A stretch of 21,786 nucleotides of DNA. It comes from JAGGZI01 sp964399605. GTDB lineage: Archaea; Aenigmatarchaeota; Aenigmatarchaeia; PWEA01; JAGHBM01. Positions 5,440 to 14,328 of this stretch are shown piece by piece. Below the pieces are notes generated by a model, which was given only the letters and a program-made list of their open reading frames with translations, searched no databases and was not told where the DNA came from. Every line of letters starts with the position of its first letter. The stretch's first letter is position 1. The stretch covers positions 1 to 21,786 of the forward strand of contig CAYNRH010000010.1 of assembly GCA_964399605.1 (NCBI GenBank), in the 5' to 3' direction. The position numbers and the translations under genes are program-made.

Positions 5440-5739
5440 ATGCATGCAGCAACAAAAATGGTTATAGGAATAATTTTAATCGTCATAGGACTTTGGTTAC
5501 TAGTGCCAGCGGAAGCGCCTGGACTGACAGCAATAAAGCCACAGAACCTGGCAGTTTTTGACTGGTGGAACGAGTTTTTAACAGTGCTGAAAGGTGTCAT
5601 ACCGCCAATGATAATAATATTCGGGGCGCTTATAGTCTGGATAGAAAGCGAAGAACTTAAGACACCAGTGGTACCTGAAATAGAAGAAGAGCCAAAGCCA
5701 AAAAAGACAGCAAAGAAAAAGACCAAAAGGAAAAAGTAA
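5440..5739 (+). CDS. small membrane protein with two membrane segments and Lys-rich tail
   Basis: 99 residues. Two hydrophobic helices (about 7-23 and 50-68) are joined by a loop of about 26 residues that has a WW pair; the last third is acidic (EIEEEPKP) and then almost pure Lys/Arg/Thr. I do not recognise a family. The topology is probably both ends in the cytoplasm with the loop outside, from the charge distribution. A strong AAAGGAGG precedes the ATG. The basic tail could hold nucleic acid or ribosomes at the membrane, which is inference only. It stands alone between divergent rpl15e and a T-rich terminator. Confidence 0.72.
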   Translation: MHAATKMVIGIILIVIGLWLLVPAEAPGLTAIKPQNLAVFDWWNEFLTVLKGVIPPMIIIFGALIVWIESEELKTPVVPEIEEEPKPKKTAKKKTKRKK

Positions 5740-5785
5740 TTCTTCCTTTATTTTTTTATTTTAGTTTTTGTTTTATTATTTTTGA
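5740..5785 (+). terminator. T-rich terminator behind the small membrane protein gene
   Basis: Directly after the TAA the plus strand carries repeated T-runs of four to seven bases over about 45 bp without a hairpin, the usual form of an archaeal intrinsic terminator. Confidence 0.6.
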
Positions 5786-5818
5786 AAATTATTTATCTCT
5801 TCTTGTGTAATTATCAAT

Positions 5819-7018
5819 ATGGTTTCTACTGCGCAACTATGCCTTTACTGTAAAGGCTCGAGAAATCTATGCGGCCTGGGGTATTGCCCGCTTCTAAAGA
5901 GCATTAAGGCTTCCAAAGAAATAAACATCCGCCAGGAATTTTTTGGCCCCAGTCCATCTGTTTTCGTGGGCAGAATTGGATATCCGAATGTTTTTGTCGG
6001 CCCAATGGGTGCAATTGAAACCGAAAACATTGACATCATAGACAATCCCTCAGAATGGTTTGGAATGGACTATGAAAAAATAATTGAGATACGCTCATTT
6101 CTCCTAAGGTCAAAATATAAAGTGGATGTACATTCCAGTTCAAAATTTACTGAAGAAAATAAGCTTCTGGCAATGGCCAAAAAACCAACAGATGTTGAAA
6201 TGAAATTCAAGACAAAACCATCCTACCACATGAAATTCTCCGAGATAGTCAGGCCAATGGGACCCTCGGCAACACTTAAAGAGATGAAACCTGCAGAGAA
6301 TATCAAGATACAAAGAATTGTGGAAAAGGTTACCAGCGATGAGATAAAAGCAAATGATTCTGCACTCATACTCTACGAAAAGGGTGTGAACCTTTACAAG
6401 ATAACAAATATTTTTTCTGTGGGGGCTCTGGGAATAGACAAAAAAATGGTTCCCACGAGATGGTCAATAACAGCAATAGACGACATCATAGGGAAGAACC
6501 TGTTGAATTATGTCAGAGAATACCCGTCTGTAAACGACTTCAGAGTTTATGAGTCAATTTTCCTGAACAACAAGTTTTTGATTCTTATGATGCCAGGGAA
6601 CTGGGAATTTGAGAACTTTGAAGCATGGGCGCCCGGCTCTTTCTGGTCAGAAAACCTGAAAAAAACTGAAATAATAGAAGAATACGAGCCATTCAAAGGG
6701 AGAACCAAGTATGCAGACAAGCAGGCTGGAGGCTATTACGCATCGAGGCTCGGCATCATTGAAGGACTCTACAACATGAAAAGGCAGGCAAGGGTTGTTG
6801 TCTTTCGTGAAGTGTATGAGGGGTATATGGTGCCTGTCGGCGTATGGCAGGTGCGCGAGAACGTAAGAAACGCGATAAAATCTGGCTACGAGAAATTCTC
6901 CACTTTAAAGGAAGCCCTTGAATACATCAGACCAAAGTTAAGGATATCATTGGAAGAATATTTGAAAAAAAGCAAAACACTTAAACAAAAAAGACTTGAA
7001 GACTTTATTAAACAGTAA
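5819..7018 (+). CDS. nreA: NreA-type archaeal DNA repair protein
   Basis: 399 residues, the size of archaeal Nre proteins, which have been linked to DNA damage tolerance and bind PCNA. The N terminus has a zinc-binding Cys cluster C8-x2-C11-x6-C18-x4-C23. The conserved core includes FFGPSPSVFVGRIGYPNVFVGP around residues 41-62 (in two blocks), RPMGPSATLKE, PTRWSITAIDD, the GSFWSEN block and the QAGGYYASRLGI block. The last residues contain a PCNA-interacting box Q390-x2-L393-x2-F396-I397. An AT-rich TATA-like TTATTTATC (5789-5797) about 27 bp before ATG 5819 and no Shine-Dalgarno point to a leaderless mRNA. Family assignment is strong; the mechanism of Nre proteins is not settled. Confidence 0.92.
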   Translation: MVSTAQLCLYCKGSRNLCGLGYCPLLKSIKASKEINIRQEFFGPSPSVFVGRIGYPNVFVGPMGAIETENIDIIDNPSEWFGMDYEKIIEIRSFLLRSKYKVDVHSSSKFTEENKLLAMAKKPTDVEMKFKTKPSYHMKFSEIVRPMGPSATLKEMKPAENIKIQRIVEKVTSDEIKANDSALILYEKGVNLYKITNIFSVGALGIDKKMVPTRWSITAIDDIIGKNLLNYVREYPSVNDFRVYESIFLNNKFLILMMPGNWEFENFEAWAPGSFWSENLKKTEIIEEYEPFKGRTKYADKQAGGYYASRLGIIEGLYNMKRQARVVVFREVYEGYMVPVGVWQVRENVRNAIKSGYEKFSTLKEALEYIRPKLRISLEEYLKKSKTLKQKRLEDFIKQ

Positions 7019-7075
7019 AAAATATATATAACAATTAGTTTTAAACTTAAATCTTTTAGGGTTCTTATTTTAAGA

Positions 7076-8104
7076 ATGAGTGATGAATTGAAGGAAGAGC
7101 TTCTTCTGGAATTCAAAGAAGAAGTAGAAACAAAAATATTGGAAAGATATCCAGAGTTCAATAAAAGAAAAAAAGATGAATCTTTTTACAATGAATTAAT
7201 GGATATGTCCGAAGAAATTTACTCCTATATTAAAGAGTTTCACAAGAGCTTTTTGGAAAATCCAGAAGCATACATAAACTTTTTATTTCCAAGAGACAAC
7301 CGCCCGCCCACAATGGATTATTTTTTCAGCTGTGTGGACTCAAGCTGTTCCCGACCTCTTTCTAAACTGATGAAAAGTGTTGAAAAACTTCTCAAAGAAA
7401 AATACTCTGAAAAACTTGAAATATTTGAAATAGACACAAAAAAGCTTAGTGTAAGAGAAGAAATAAAAAAGAAATATGCATTTGAAATGTGGAAAGAGAA
7501 CCTCCATAAATTGGTGGAAGATGTGGAGATACCTAGAGAAGTCTTAGGAACATATAGAGAATTTGCACAGGAGAATTGGGGAGAAGACGGAGAGAAGAAC
7601 CTGGAAACCCATTTTGGCAGATGCGAATACGATAATTCTATAAGAGGAGTAGAGGTAAAAAAACCTGCCAAAAAAGGAAGGACAAAAGTTAAAATTAGAA
7701 AAGGAACAACGAAAGAAGCAGTTTTAAGAGCTGTTGAAAAATTTTCTAATGAACCTAAAAATTTTCACAACATACTGGAAGAAGTTGAAAAGATAAATCC
7801 AAAGGTTGATGCAAAATATCTATCGGTAGTGTTGTCCCAATTACACAACGAAGGCCTTATAGATAAGGATGGTCAGAAATTTAAATATAGATATTTTATA
7901 AGAGAAGAAGAATCAAAATATGGAATAGTTGTTGAATCCATGAGAGAGAATTCATGCGATATTAAAAAGGCAAAGGATAGCGCTGAAAAGAAAGGTGTAA
8001 ATCCAAAAAATTTTGACCCTCTATTAAGTTATGCTGTCAAGAAAGGGCTTATTGAAAGAAAAGGAGAACCCAGGAATTATGAATATTATTTTCAGGAGAA
8101 TTAA
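7076..8104 (+). CDS. hypothetical protein with C-terminal winged-helix-like domains
   Basis: 342 residues, very charged, not recognised as a named family. Residues 1-120 are helical and acidic; a basic linker with KKPAKKGRTKVKIRKG (about 199-214) follows. The C-terminal part looks like two small winged-helix units: TTKEAVLRAVEKF ... LSVVLSQLHNEGLIDKDG (about 215-262) and a weaker second unit ending in LLSYAVKKGLIERKG (about 317-331). This suggests nucleic-acid binding. A TATA-like TTTAAACTTAAATC (7040-7053) about 27 bp before ATG 7076 suggests a leaderless mRNA. Its stop overlaps the stop of the convergent GTPase gene. Confidence 0.75.
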   Translation: MSDELKEELLLEFKEEVETKILERYPEFNKRKKDESFYNELMDMSEEIYSYIKEFHKSFLENPEAYINFLFPRDNRPPTMDYFFSCVDSSCSRPLSKLMKSVEKLLKEKYSEKLEIFEIDTKKLSVREEIKKKYAFEMWKENLHKLVEDVEIPREVLGTYREFAQENWGEDGEKNLETHFGRCEYDNSIRGVEVKKPAKKGRTKVKIRKGTTKEAVLRAVEKFSNEPKNFHNILEEVEKINPKVDAKYLSVVLSQLHNEGLIDKDGQKFKYRYFIREEESKYGIVVESMRENSCDIKKAKDSAEKKGVNPKNFDPLLSYAVKKGLIERKGEPRNYEYYFQEN

Positions 8105-9279
8105 GTTAAAATTTTTATTATATCGCCATTTTTCAAAACATGGTCAGCGCCGATTTTTCTCTTTGTTCTTGCGTCTATTGCCCCTATGAATTTGTCTCCA
8201 ATGTCTGTGTGTATCAGATATGCGAACTCCCTGGCAGTTGTTCCCTCAGGAACCAAATGAGCATCCGGAAGCACGTTTCCCTTTTTATCAGTCCAGTGTG
8301 TTTCATCCTCCACTGAATAAACAACCATATAATTCATCAAATCAAAAACTGCCTTGTTCAGGGATGCCTGCACGCCAGTTGAGCCATATTTTTTAAGAAA
8401 ATCCCTTATGAGCTCAAGTGCATTTTTTTGCTTTTCTGTAAGCTCCTTTAAAATCTCAAAACTACCCGAACCGGGGATATACTTTATTAGACCTGCCTCG
8501 TCTGCCTTTCTTAATGCCAGTTCTGCATCAGCGCAGCATGGCACCATGAGGGGATATTTATCCTTAAGCCTCTGATAGTTTTCCTCCCCTTTAGGCAAAT
8601 CCATCTTGTTTGCAGCAATTATTATTGGCTTTGAAATTTTTCTCAGGTTTCTTGCAAACCTGTAAATATCGTCTTCTGTCCATTTGGTTGGGCTTGTTGG
8701 ATCAACATCACTCAATTCAATTACCCTGTGTATATCATCTATTTTTATTCCAAGACCTGAAAACCTGCTCATGATTTGCTTCTCAAAATCTGAATGTGTT
8801 ATCTCGGTTTGCTTCGCCATTTGTGCCCATTCCCTCTTGAAGATATTTGCATACCAGAAATCAATTTCCTCTTCAAAGAACTTTATATCCTCCTTGGGGT
8901 CATGCTCTTTTGTCGGGTTCCCTTCAACATCTGTTGTCCCGGAGATATCCAGAACATGAATCAAAACTGGCGCTGGCCTCAAATCATCCAGAAACTGGTT
9001 TCCAAGTCCGCGACCTTCATGAGCTCCGGGTATAAGTCCGGCAACATCCAAAAGTTTTATTGGTATGAACCTTGTTCCATCCACACACTTGGAATTCTTT
9101 GGATTGCATTTTTTTCCCAATTCCTTGCATGGGCACTGAGTTGCAACGTAGCCAATACCCTCGTTTGGCTTTATTGTAGTAAAAATTCTGTTTGATATTT
9201 CAACGTCTGTTAGAGTGGCTGCTTTAAAGAATGTAGATTTTCCGACATTGGTTTTTCCCACAAGCGCTACAAGAACCAT
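8101..9279 (-). CDS. Ygr210/YchF-related Obg-family GTPase with TGS domain
   Basis: 392 residues. G1 GKTNVGKS (8-15), G3 DVAGL (78-82) and G4 NKMD (224-227) are intact; a TGS domain closes the protein (about 315-392). Between G1 and G3 is a Cys group (C49, C51, C58, C65) that marks the archaeal/eukaryal Ygr210-like branch rather than bacterial YchF. These are translation-associated P-loop NTPases; binding to ribosomes or tRNA is known for relatives and only inferred here. No Shine-Dalgarno is seen; TTATAAG on the minus strand near 9295-9301 lies about 20 bp before the ATG, so the mRNA may be leaderless. It is divergent from ABCE1 across 58 bp. Confidence 0.94.
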   Translation of the reverse strand: MVLVALVGKTNVGKSTFFKAATLTDVEISNRIFTTIKPNEGIGYVATQCPCKELGKKCNPKNSKCVDGTRFIPIKLLDVAGLIPGAHEGRGLGNQFLDDLRPAPVLIHVLDISGTTDVEGNPTKEHDPKEDIKFFEEEIDFWYANIFKREWAQMAKQTEITHSDFEKQIMSRFSGLGIKIDDIHRVIELSDVDPTSPTKWTEDDIYRFARNLRKISKPIIIAANKMDLPKGEENYQRLKDKYPLMVPCCADAELALRKADEAGLIKYIPGSGSFEILKELTEKQKNALELIRDFLKKYGSTGVQASLNKAVFDLMNYMVVYSVEDETHWTDKKGNVLPDAHLVPEGTTAREFAYLIHTDIGDKFIGAIDARTKRKIGADHVLKNGDIIKILT

Positions 9280-9337
9280 GAATATAAATTGAACTTATAA
9301 AATTAAAAGTTTTTAATAATGAAGACAAAAAATAACT
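9280..9337. promoter_or_regulatory. 58-bp divergent promoter, Ygr210-type GTPase / ABCE1
   Basis: TTATAAAATT-like DNA (9295-9304) serves the minus gene, TTTTTAATAAT (9310-9320) about 24 bp before ATG 9338 serves ABCE1. Neither start has a clear ribosome binding site, so both transcripts probably begin at or very near the start codon. Two translation factors sharing one short control region could be co-expressed. Confidence 0.5.
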
Positions 9338-11077
9338 ATGAGAATTGCTGTTATTGATTACAAGAAATGCAACCCTAAAAAATGTAGTTATGAGTGCATA
9401 AGATTCTGCCCAAGAAACCGGGCAGGCGACGACTGCATCACAAAGGGCGAAAACGACAAGCCTGTCATTGATGAAAATCTTTGCATTGGCTGCGGAATAT
9501 GCGTCAAGAAGTGCCCTTTTGGCGCTATAAAAGTTGTCAACCTTCCCGAAGCATTGAAGGAAAAGCCTGTCCATAGATTTGGAAGGAATGGATTTGCTTT
9601 GTATCGGTTACCAATACCAGTTCCTGGAAAGGTCATTGGACTGCTCGGCTCCAATGGCATAGGCAAAACCACTGCACTTAAAATACTTTCAGGAAAAATA
9701 AAGCCAAATCTTGGTATGGATAAGGAGGTTGATGAAAAAGAGCTGTTAAAGATATTCCGTGGCAACGAACTGCAGAAATATTTTGAAAATTTATCCGGTA
9801 ATATAAGAACCATGTACAAACCACAGCAGGTAGATGAAATACCAAAAATATATCCGGGAAAAATAAGAAAAATTATAAAAAGCGATAAAACTATGGAATT
9901 TCTGAAAAGGCTGTCTGTTGAATACATCCTTGACAGAAATACTAATGATTTGTCAGGCGGGGAACTCCAGCGCTTGGCAATAGCCCTTGTTCTTTCTAAG
10001 GATGCTGACTTTTATTTCATTGACGAGCCTTCATCCTACCTAGATGCCAAAGAAAGGCTGGAAGTTGGAAAACTCATAAGGGAGATTGGAAAGGAAAAAA
10101 CAATACTTGTTGTAGAGCATGACCTGGCAACACTTGATTTCATGGCAGACCAGATTCACATATTTTATGGTGTTCCAGGCGTTTACGGGATAGTAAGCAA
10201 ACCCTATGGAGTAAGGGTTGGAATAAACACATTTCTGGATGGATACATAAAGGAAGATAATGTCAGGATAAGAGACGAACCAATTGTTTTTGAGGTTATT
10301 GCGCCAACAAAAGACAAAGAGAATTATCCCCTCCTGAAGTTTACAGAGATAAAGAAAAAGCTCGGCGATTTTACGCTGAAAATAGATTCAGGTGAAATAA
10401 ACATCCAGGATGTCTTGGGTGTGCTTGGCGCAAACGCACTTGGAAAAACAACATTTGCAAAGATACTTGCAGGAGAGATAAAACCCGACGCAGGAACAAT
10501 AAATCCAGAAGTTAAAATAAGCTACAAACCTCAGTACATACACACAAATTTTAATGGAACCGTCCTGGAGATCTTAAGAAAGAACAAAAATTTCTCCAAG
10601 TATAAAAATTCCATAGTTGGTCCGCTTGAGCTTGAGCACCTCTTCCAATCGAAAGTATCTGAACTAAGCGGAGGTGAACTCCAAAGGCTTGCCATTGCAC
10701 TGTGTCTCATGCAGGATGCAGACCTGTACCTCATGGACGAGCCATCTGCTTATCTGGATGTGGAGCAAAGACTGGCAGCAGCCAAAACCATCCAAAAGAT
10801 AATGTTTTTAAGGGAAGCCACTGCAATGGTGATAGACCATGATATTTTGTTTTTGGATTATACATCACACAGGGGGATGGTTTTCATTGGCGAACCTGGA
10901 AAAAATGGGCATGCCCTTTCTCCAATGAGCCTTGAGTCCTCCTTCAACACATTCCTGAAAGACGTTAACATAACATTTAGGAGGGACCCTGAAAACGGTA
11001 GGCCAAGGGCAAACAAGCCAGATTCTGTTAAAGACAGAGAACAAAAAGAAAAAGGGAATTATTATTATACAAACTAA
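9338..11077 (+). CDS. ABCE1 / RLI1 ribosome recycling ATPase
   Basis: 579 residues with full ABCE1 architecture. Two [4Fe-4S] clusters: C11, C16, C20, C24 and C49, C52, C55, C59. First ATPase: Walker A GSNGIGKT (104-111), signature LSGGE (205-209), FIDEPSSYLD (227-236) and switch His in VVEHD (258-262). Second ATPase: Walker A GANALGKT (364-371), LSGGE (443-447), MDEPSAYLD (466-474) and VIDHD. The enzyme splits post-termination ribosomes into subunits together with release factor. All catalytic residues are present. There is an additional Cys at 33 within the iron-sulfur domain. The start has no Shine-Dalgarno and is likely leaderless. The stop overlaps that of the opposing small gene. Confidence 0.97.
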   Translation: MRIAVIDYKKCNPKKCSYECIRFCPRNRAGDDCITKGENDKPVIDENLCIGCGICVKKCPFGAIKVVNLPEALKEKPVHRFGRNGFALYRLPIPVPGKVIGLLGSNGIGKTTALKILSGKIKPNLGMDKEVDEKELLKIFRGNELQKYFENLSGNIRTMYKPQQVDEIPKIYPGKIRKIIKSDKTMEFLKRLSVEYILDRNTNDLSGGELQRLAIALVLSKDADFYFIDEPSSYLDAKERLEVGKLIREIGKEKTILVVEHDLATLDFMADQIHIFYGVPGVYGIVSKPYGVRVGINTFLDGYIKEDNVRIRDEPIVFEVIAPTKDKENYPLLKFTEIKKKLGDFTLKIDSGEINIQDVLGVLGANALGKTTFAKILAGEIKPDAGTINPEVKISYKPQYIHTNFNGTVLEILRKNKNFSKYKNSIVGPLELEHLFQSKVSELSGGELQRLAIALCLMQDADLYLMDEPSAYLDVEQRLAAAKTIQKIMFLREATAMVIDHDILFLDYTSHRGMVFIGEPGKNGHALSPMSLESSFNTFLKDVNITFRRDPENGRPRANKPDSVKDREQKEKGNYYYTN

Positions 11078-11460
11078 TATCTTCTTGGAACCGGTGGTTG
11101 TATGTTCCTCTCCAGATTTGCAAGCCTTCTATCTATATCATCCAGCCTGTACATAATCTCGCTCAGAACCTCATCAATGTTTGTAGGGCCTCTGAAATGT
11201 ACCTTTGACTCAAATGTTGGCGGTTCTGGTGTTGGAGCCAACCTTGGTTCTCTATTCTCCGGAACATTATAAGCCCTATCGTCAGCAGGTTCCCTGTGCA
11301 TGTCAGTTCCAAAATTAGGGTTCGGCAACCTGCGGATATCATCCGGTTCCGGGATGTGATAATCTTCTCTGGAATGTGAATCTGGCGATATAGTATCAAT
11401 GAGCGGTTCCTTTTTGACTTTTTTTTCATGACGCAATATTTTCTTCAACGTATTGAACAT
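11074..11460 (-). CDS. hypothetical Pro-rich protein with C-terminal coiled coil
   Basis: 128 residues, family not recognised. A short basic N-terminal helix (about 1-18) is followed by a disordered region rich in Pro, Asp, Arg and Asn (about 25-80) and a C-terminal helix with heptad-like spacing (IDEVLSEIMYRLDDIDRRLANLE, in parts from about 95 to 117), ending in Pro-Arg residues. This looks like an oligomerising or adaptor protein. It shares a divergent 60-bp promoter region (11461-11520) with the three-gene cluster to its right, and its TAG overlaps the TAA of ABCE1. Confidence 0.65.
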   Translation of the reverse strand: MFNTLKKILRHEKKVKKEPLIDTISPDSHSREDYHIPEPDDIRRLPNPNFGTDMHREPADDRAYNVPENREPRLAPTPEPPTFESKVHFRGPTNIDEVLSEIMYRLDDIDRRLANLERNIQPPVPRRY

Positions 11461-11520
11461 AAAACCAACTCTAACATTATAAATATAAAAAATGCTTATA
11501 TAAATTATTAAGGTGTTAAA

Positions 11521-12723
11521 ATGGGAGCAATCTTGGACAGAACACTAAAAATAAAGGGAAGCGTGGGCTTCCCCACAGAAATATACTTCAAAATGATTAA
11601 ACTGCTTAAGAACAGGCATTATACTGTTAAAAAATATAAGGACTGGCTTGAAATAAACCCAAGAAGCAACTATCATCAGGAGATGATGCAGAAAAAACAG
11701 GCACTGGAGCAAAGCGTGGCAAGGGTAATGATTAACATAAGTGATATGAGAAGAGACATAGAGCTCATAAAACACGACTTAAGGAGATTAGAGGAAGTTA
11801 AGGGGCATTTTAAAGAAAAAGATGAACATATACTAAAATCAGATTTCGTTGACTTGGTTGACAGAAACACCGGGCCATTGAGCCTGATAGACCTTGCAAC
11901 CACAGGAAAATTTCCGACTATTGTTGTTGACTTTTATAAAATAAAGAAAGAAGAAGATATTGGAAAACTGAAAATATCACAAACTGAAAAGGGTATACTC
12001 AAAAAGAAGTGGAGACTTTATCTCTACTGGAAAGAAAAGTATGGAAATGAGATTGATGAAAAAGTCAACATGCTTAAGGAGCAGCTAAACAGCAGAAAAG
12101 CATCACTAAAATTATATAAAGAGCTTCTTGAACCATACGTAAAAGCCATAAACAAAATAAAATTCTCTGAGAGTGAATACACGGGATTAGATGACCCTAA
12201 CCTTATAGAAGGCTACAACACCTCAATTGCTGGAGTTGAACTTCTCTGCTGGAAGGGCGTATCAATTGAAACAGAATTTGAATACAACAAGGAAAAATAT
12301 CCCTTCTACGCATACATTGAAATAAAGATAAAAAGAAAGACAAGGTTCGTGAGCGGAAAAGAAAGTGAATTGATGGAAGTAAACATGAAACTTTATCTAA
12401 AGACGGGAAAAGAAATTGAAGAAATTCAAAAGAAGATAAAAGAAAGGGAAGAACTGTTGTGGAAAGAAATTGAGCAGTTCAAAGGAGGAGAAATTAAAGA
12501 GGAAAAGGAAACAAAAAAAGAAAAGAGCAAAATATTGAAGTCATTGGAAAGCACTATTCGGGCCATAGTTGGAAAGCCAATAGAGGGTGATTACTATCTT
12601 CCAAAGGGATATAAAGGAAAACTGGAAAATTACATAAGAAGAGATTTTATAGAATTCTACGATGATGTGAAAGACTTGATTGGTGGATTGAAACTGAAGA
12701 GGCATGGTGAAGAATGGCGATAA
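11521..12723 (+). CDS. hypothetical coiled-coil protein, first gene of an uncharacterised cluster
   Basis: 400 residues, family not recognised. An N-terminal globular part (1-50) with KIKGSVGFPTEIYFKMIKLL-like hydrophobic pattern is followed by long helices (about 50-110 and 165-215) with coiled-coil character, a mixed strand-rich segment (about 235-290, with WKGVSIETEFEY and the YAYIEIKIKRK strand), and a second charged helical region rich in Lys and Glu (about 295-345). No membrane segment and no catalytic signature are visible. TTATATAAAT (11497-11506) and GGTG (11512-11515) precede the ATG. Its last ten bases overlap the start of the TIM-barrel gene, so the two proteins are made together and may form a complex. 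Confidence 0.75.
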   Translation: MGAILDRTLKIKGSVGFPTEIYFKMIKLLKNRHYTVKKYKDWLEINPRSNYHQEMMQKKQALEQSVARVMINISDMRRDIELIKHDLRRLEEVKGHFKEKDEHILKSDFVDLVDRNTGPLSLIDLATTGKFPTIVVDFYKIKKEEDIGKLKISQTEKGILKKKWRLYLYWKEKYGNEIDEKVNMLKEQLNSRKASLKLYKELLEPYVKAINKIKFSESEYTGLDDPNLIEGYNTSIAGVELLCWKGVSIETEFEYNKEKYPFYAYIEIKIKRKTRFVSGKESELMEVNMKLYLKTGKEIEEIQKKIKEREELLWKEIEQFKGGEIKEEKETKKEKSKILKSLESTIRAIVGKPIEGDYYLPKGYKGKLENYIRRDFIEFYDDVKDLIGGLKLKRHGEEWR

Positions 12724-14273
12724 AAAAGGCGTTGGAAAAAATTTTTGGCAAAGAAGATAAAGGGCCTGAACCTGACGTTGATTATATTGTTGGAGTGTCA
12801 ACCGGCATGCCAAAGCAATATCCAACTCCAGCAGGAAGGCTTGGATATTCCATGGGCAAAGGCACAGAATTTATGGAGCTTATGCTGGAGCATCCTGTAG
12901 CAATGGCTAAGCGTGAAATAGATGAGATAAAGAGAATTAAAAAAAGCATGGGAATAAAGCTTGGCCTGCATGGAGGATTTGAAGTATATCTGACATCTCC
13001 CTATGACATAGATTATATCAGTACAGAGGATCAGTTAAAACACTATATAGATGTAACTGCAAAAGTAAAAGCCAAATATGTCAACCTTCATGTATGTGTG
13101 CTTGCAAGACCAAGAATGTATCCACTGCCACGAAGATATGACTATTTAGTTGATGAAAACGGCGAGAACATTATTAAGAAAATTTCTAAAAAGACGCCAA
13201 ATCTTTACAAATGGTTTTTCAACCTTATTTTCAGCAAATATATAAGCATAAGAGGAATAGAAGAGGAGGCAAGGAGAAGAAAAGCTAAAGAAATACAGTC
13301 ATTAAAAAAAGATGCAGAAAATAAAAAGATTGATGAAGAAACATTTTATAAAAAACAGTCAGAAATCTTAGATGGGGAGATTGAAAACATAAAGGAGGAA
13401 TATTTAAACGAGTGGAAAAAATCTTTAAGAAGACAGCCATGGGGTGACCATGGAACAGAAGATGTTGCATTTGAATTAATGGGAAGATGGATGTATGAAA
13501 CCAAAGACCCCTTATGGAAGGCTTATTGTGGAAACAAAAGCTATGAAAATGTTAGCGAAGGAAAATTTGTTGCTGCGGTCTCGGCAAAGTATGTTGTTGG
13601 ACACCTGAAAAAGCATCTGGAAAGAATGGAAGAAAAAAAAGTCATAATAACATTGGAATCCCCAGATGCAAGAGGAGGACAATACGCAGGATATTACAGG
13701 CTGCAGTCGTCAACGGACATATATCATATTGTTAAATATCTGGATTCTCCTTATGTCAGAATCCTGATAGATTTTGAACATGAAGCAACACAGGGTATAG
13801 ATCCAATGGAAGATTTAAAAAAGGCTCCAGGAGATATTGGAGACTATGTACTGACTCTGCATGTTGGAACAATACCAATGCCTGCCCATGCTCATGCTCC
13901 GTCCCCAAGAGGAGATGTGTATTTGTATAAGCTTGTTTGGGAGCTAAGAAAGAAAGGGTTCAAAAGGGGGATATTTATTTTTGAAAGAGGTGGGTTTGAA
14001 GAGCCAAGACTTTACGAACAGATTGTCATAACATTAAAGGACATAGCAAAATACCTGTCAAAGGACATACCACCAGACGAACTGCCAGACGAGTTCTTTG
14101 GATTGACGCCTGCAGAAATGGAGCACGAAAAAAGGGTAATAGACTCACACTTATTTGACCCTCTGCAAGGTATGTTTGAGCTTCCTGAATTATCACACAC
14201 ATGGCTAGGAAAAGAAGCGATGGAAAAGAAAAGAATCAAACCTGAAACATGGAAAAAGGAAGAACACCGTTAG
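12714..14273 (+). CDS. metal-binding TIM-barrel protein (AP endonuclease IV / xylose isomerase-like)
   Basis: 519 residues, longer than endonuclease IV (about 280-300). The barrel ligands are visible in the usual strand order: GLHGG (H86), NLHVC (H126), TLESPD (E315), IDFEHEA (D353, H356), TLHVGTIP (H383), HAHAP (H392, H394) and IFERGG (E424). An insertion of about 90-100 residues, highly charged and helical (about 175-275), interrupts the barrel between the second His and the Glu. This pattern suits a divalent-metal enzyme acting on DNA ends, sugars or similar; the substrate is unknown and true endonuclease IV function is not shown. GGTGA inside the preceding gene, about four bases before ATG 12714, gives a coupled start. 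The C-terminal 80 residues after the barrel are not recognised. Confidence 0.8.
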   Translation: MAIKKALEKIFGKEDKGPEPDVDYIVGVSTGMPKQYPTPAGRLGYSMGKGTEFMELMLEHPVAMAKREIDEIKRIKKSMGIKLGLHGGFEVYLTSPYDIDYISTEDQLKHYIDVTAKVKAKYVNLHVCVLARPRMYPLPRRYDYLVDENGENIIKKISKKTPNLYKWFFNLIFSKYISIRGIEEEARRRKAKEIQSLKKDAENKKIDEETFYKKQSEILDGEIENIKEEYLNEWKKSLRRQPWGDHGTEDVAFELMGRWMYETKDPLWKAYCGNKSYENVSEGKFVAAVSAKYVVGHLKKHLERMEEKKVIITLESPDARGGQYAGYYRLQSSTDIYHIVKYLDSPYVRILIDFEHEATQGIDPMEDLKKAPGDIGDYVLTLHVGTIPMPAHAHAPSPRGDVYLYKLVWELRKKGFKRGIFIFERGGFEEPRLYEQIVITLKDIAKYLSKDIPPDELPDEFFGLTPAEMEHEKRVIDSHLFDPLQGMFELPELSHTWLGKEAMEKKRIKPETWKKEEHR

Positions 14274-14328
14274 CTTTATATAGTAGCTTGTGTAATTATT
14301 TAGTAGTGGTTACTTAATTGGTGTTTCT

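Noticed and set aside
9224..9574. 116-codon minus-strand frame with Cys residues
   Set aside because: It overlaps the ABCE1 iron-sulfur region and the GTPase start and is a shadow of those conserved genes.
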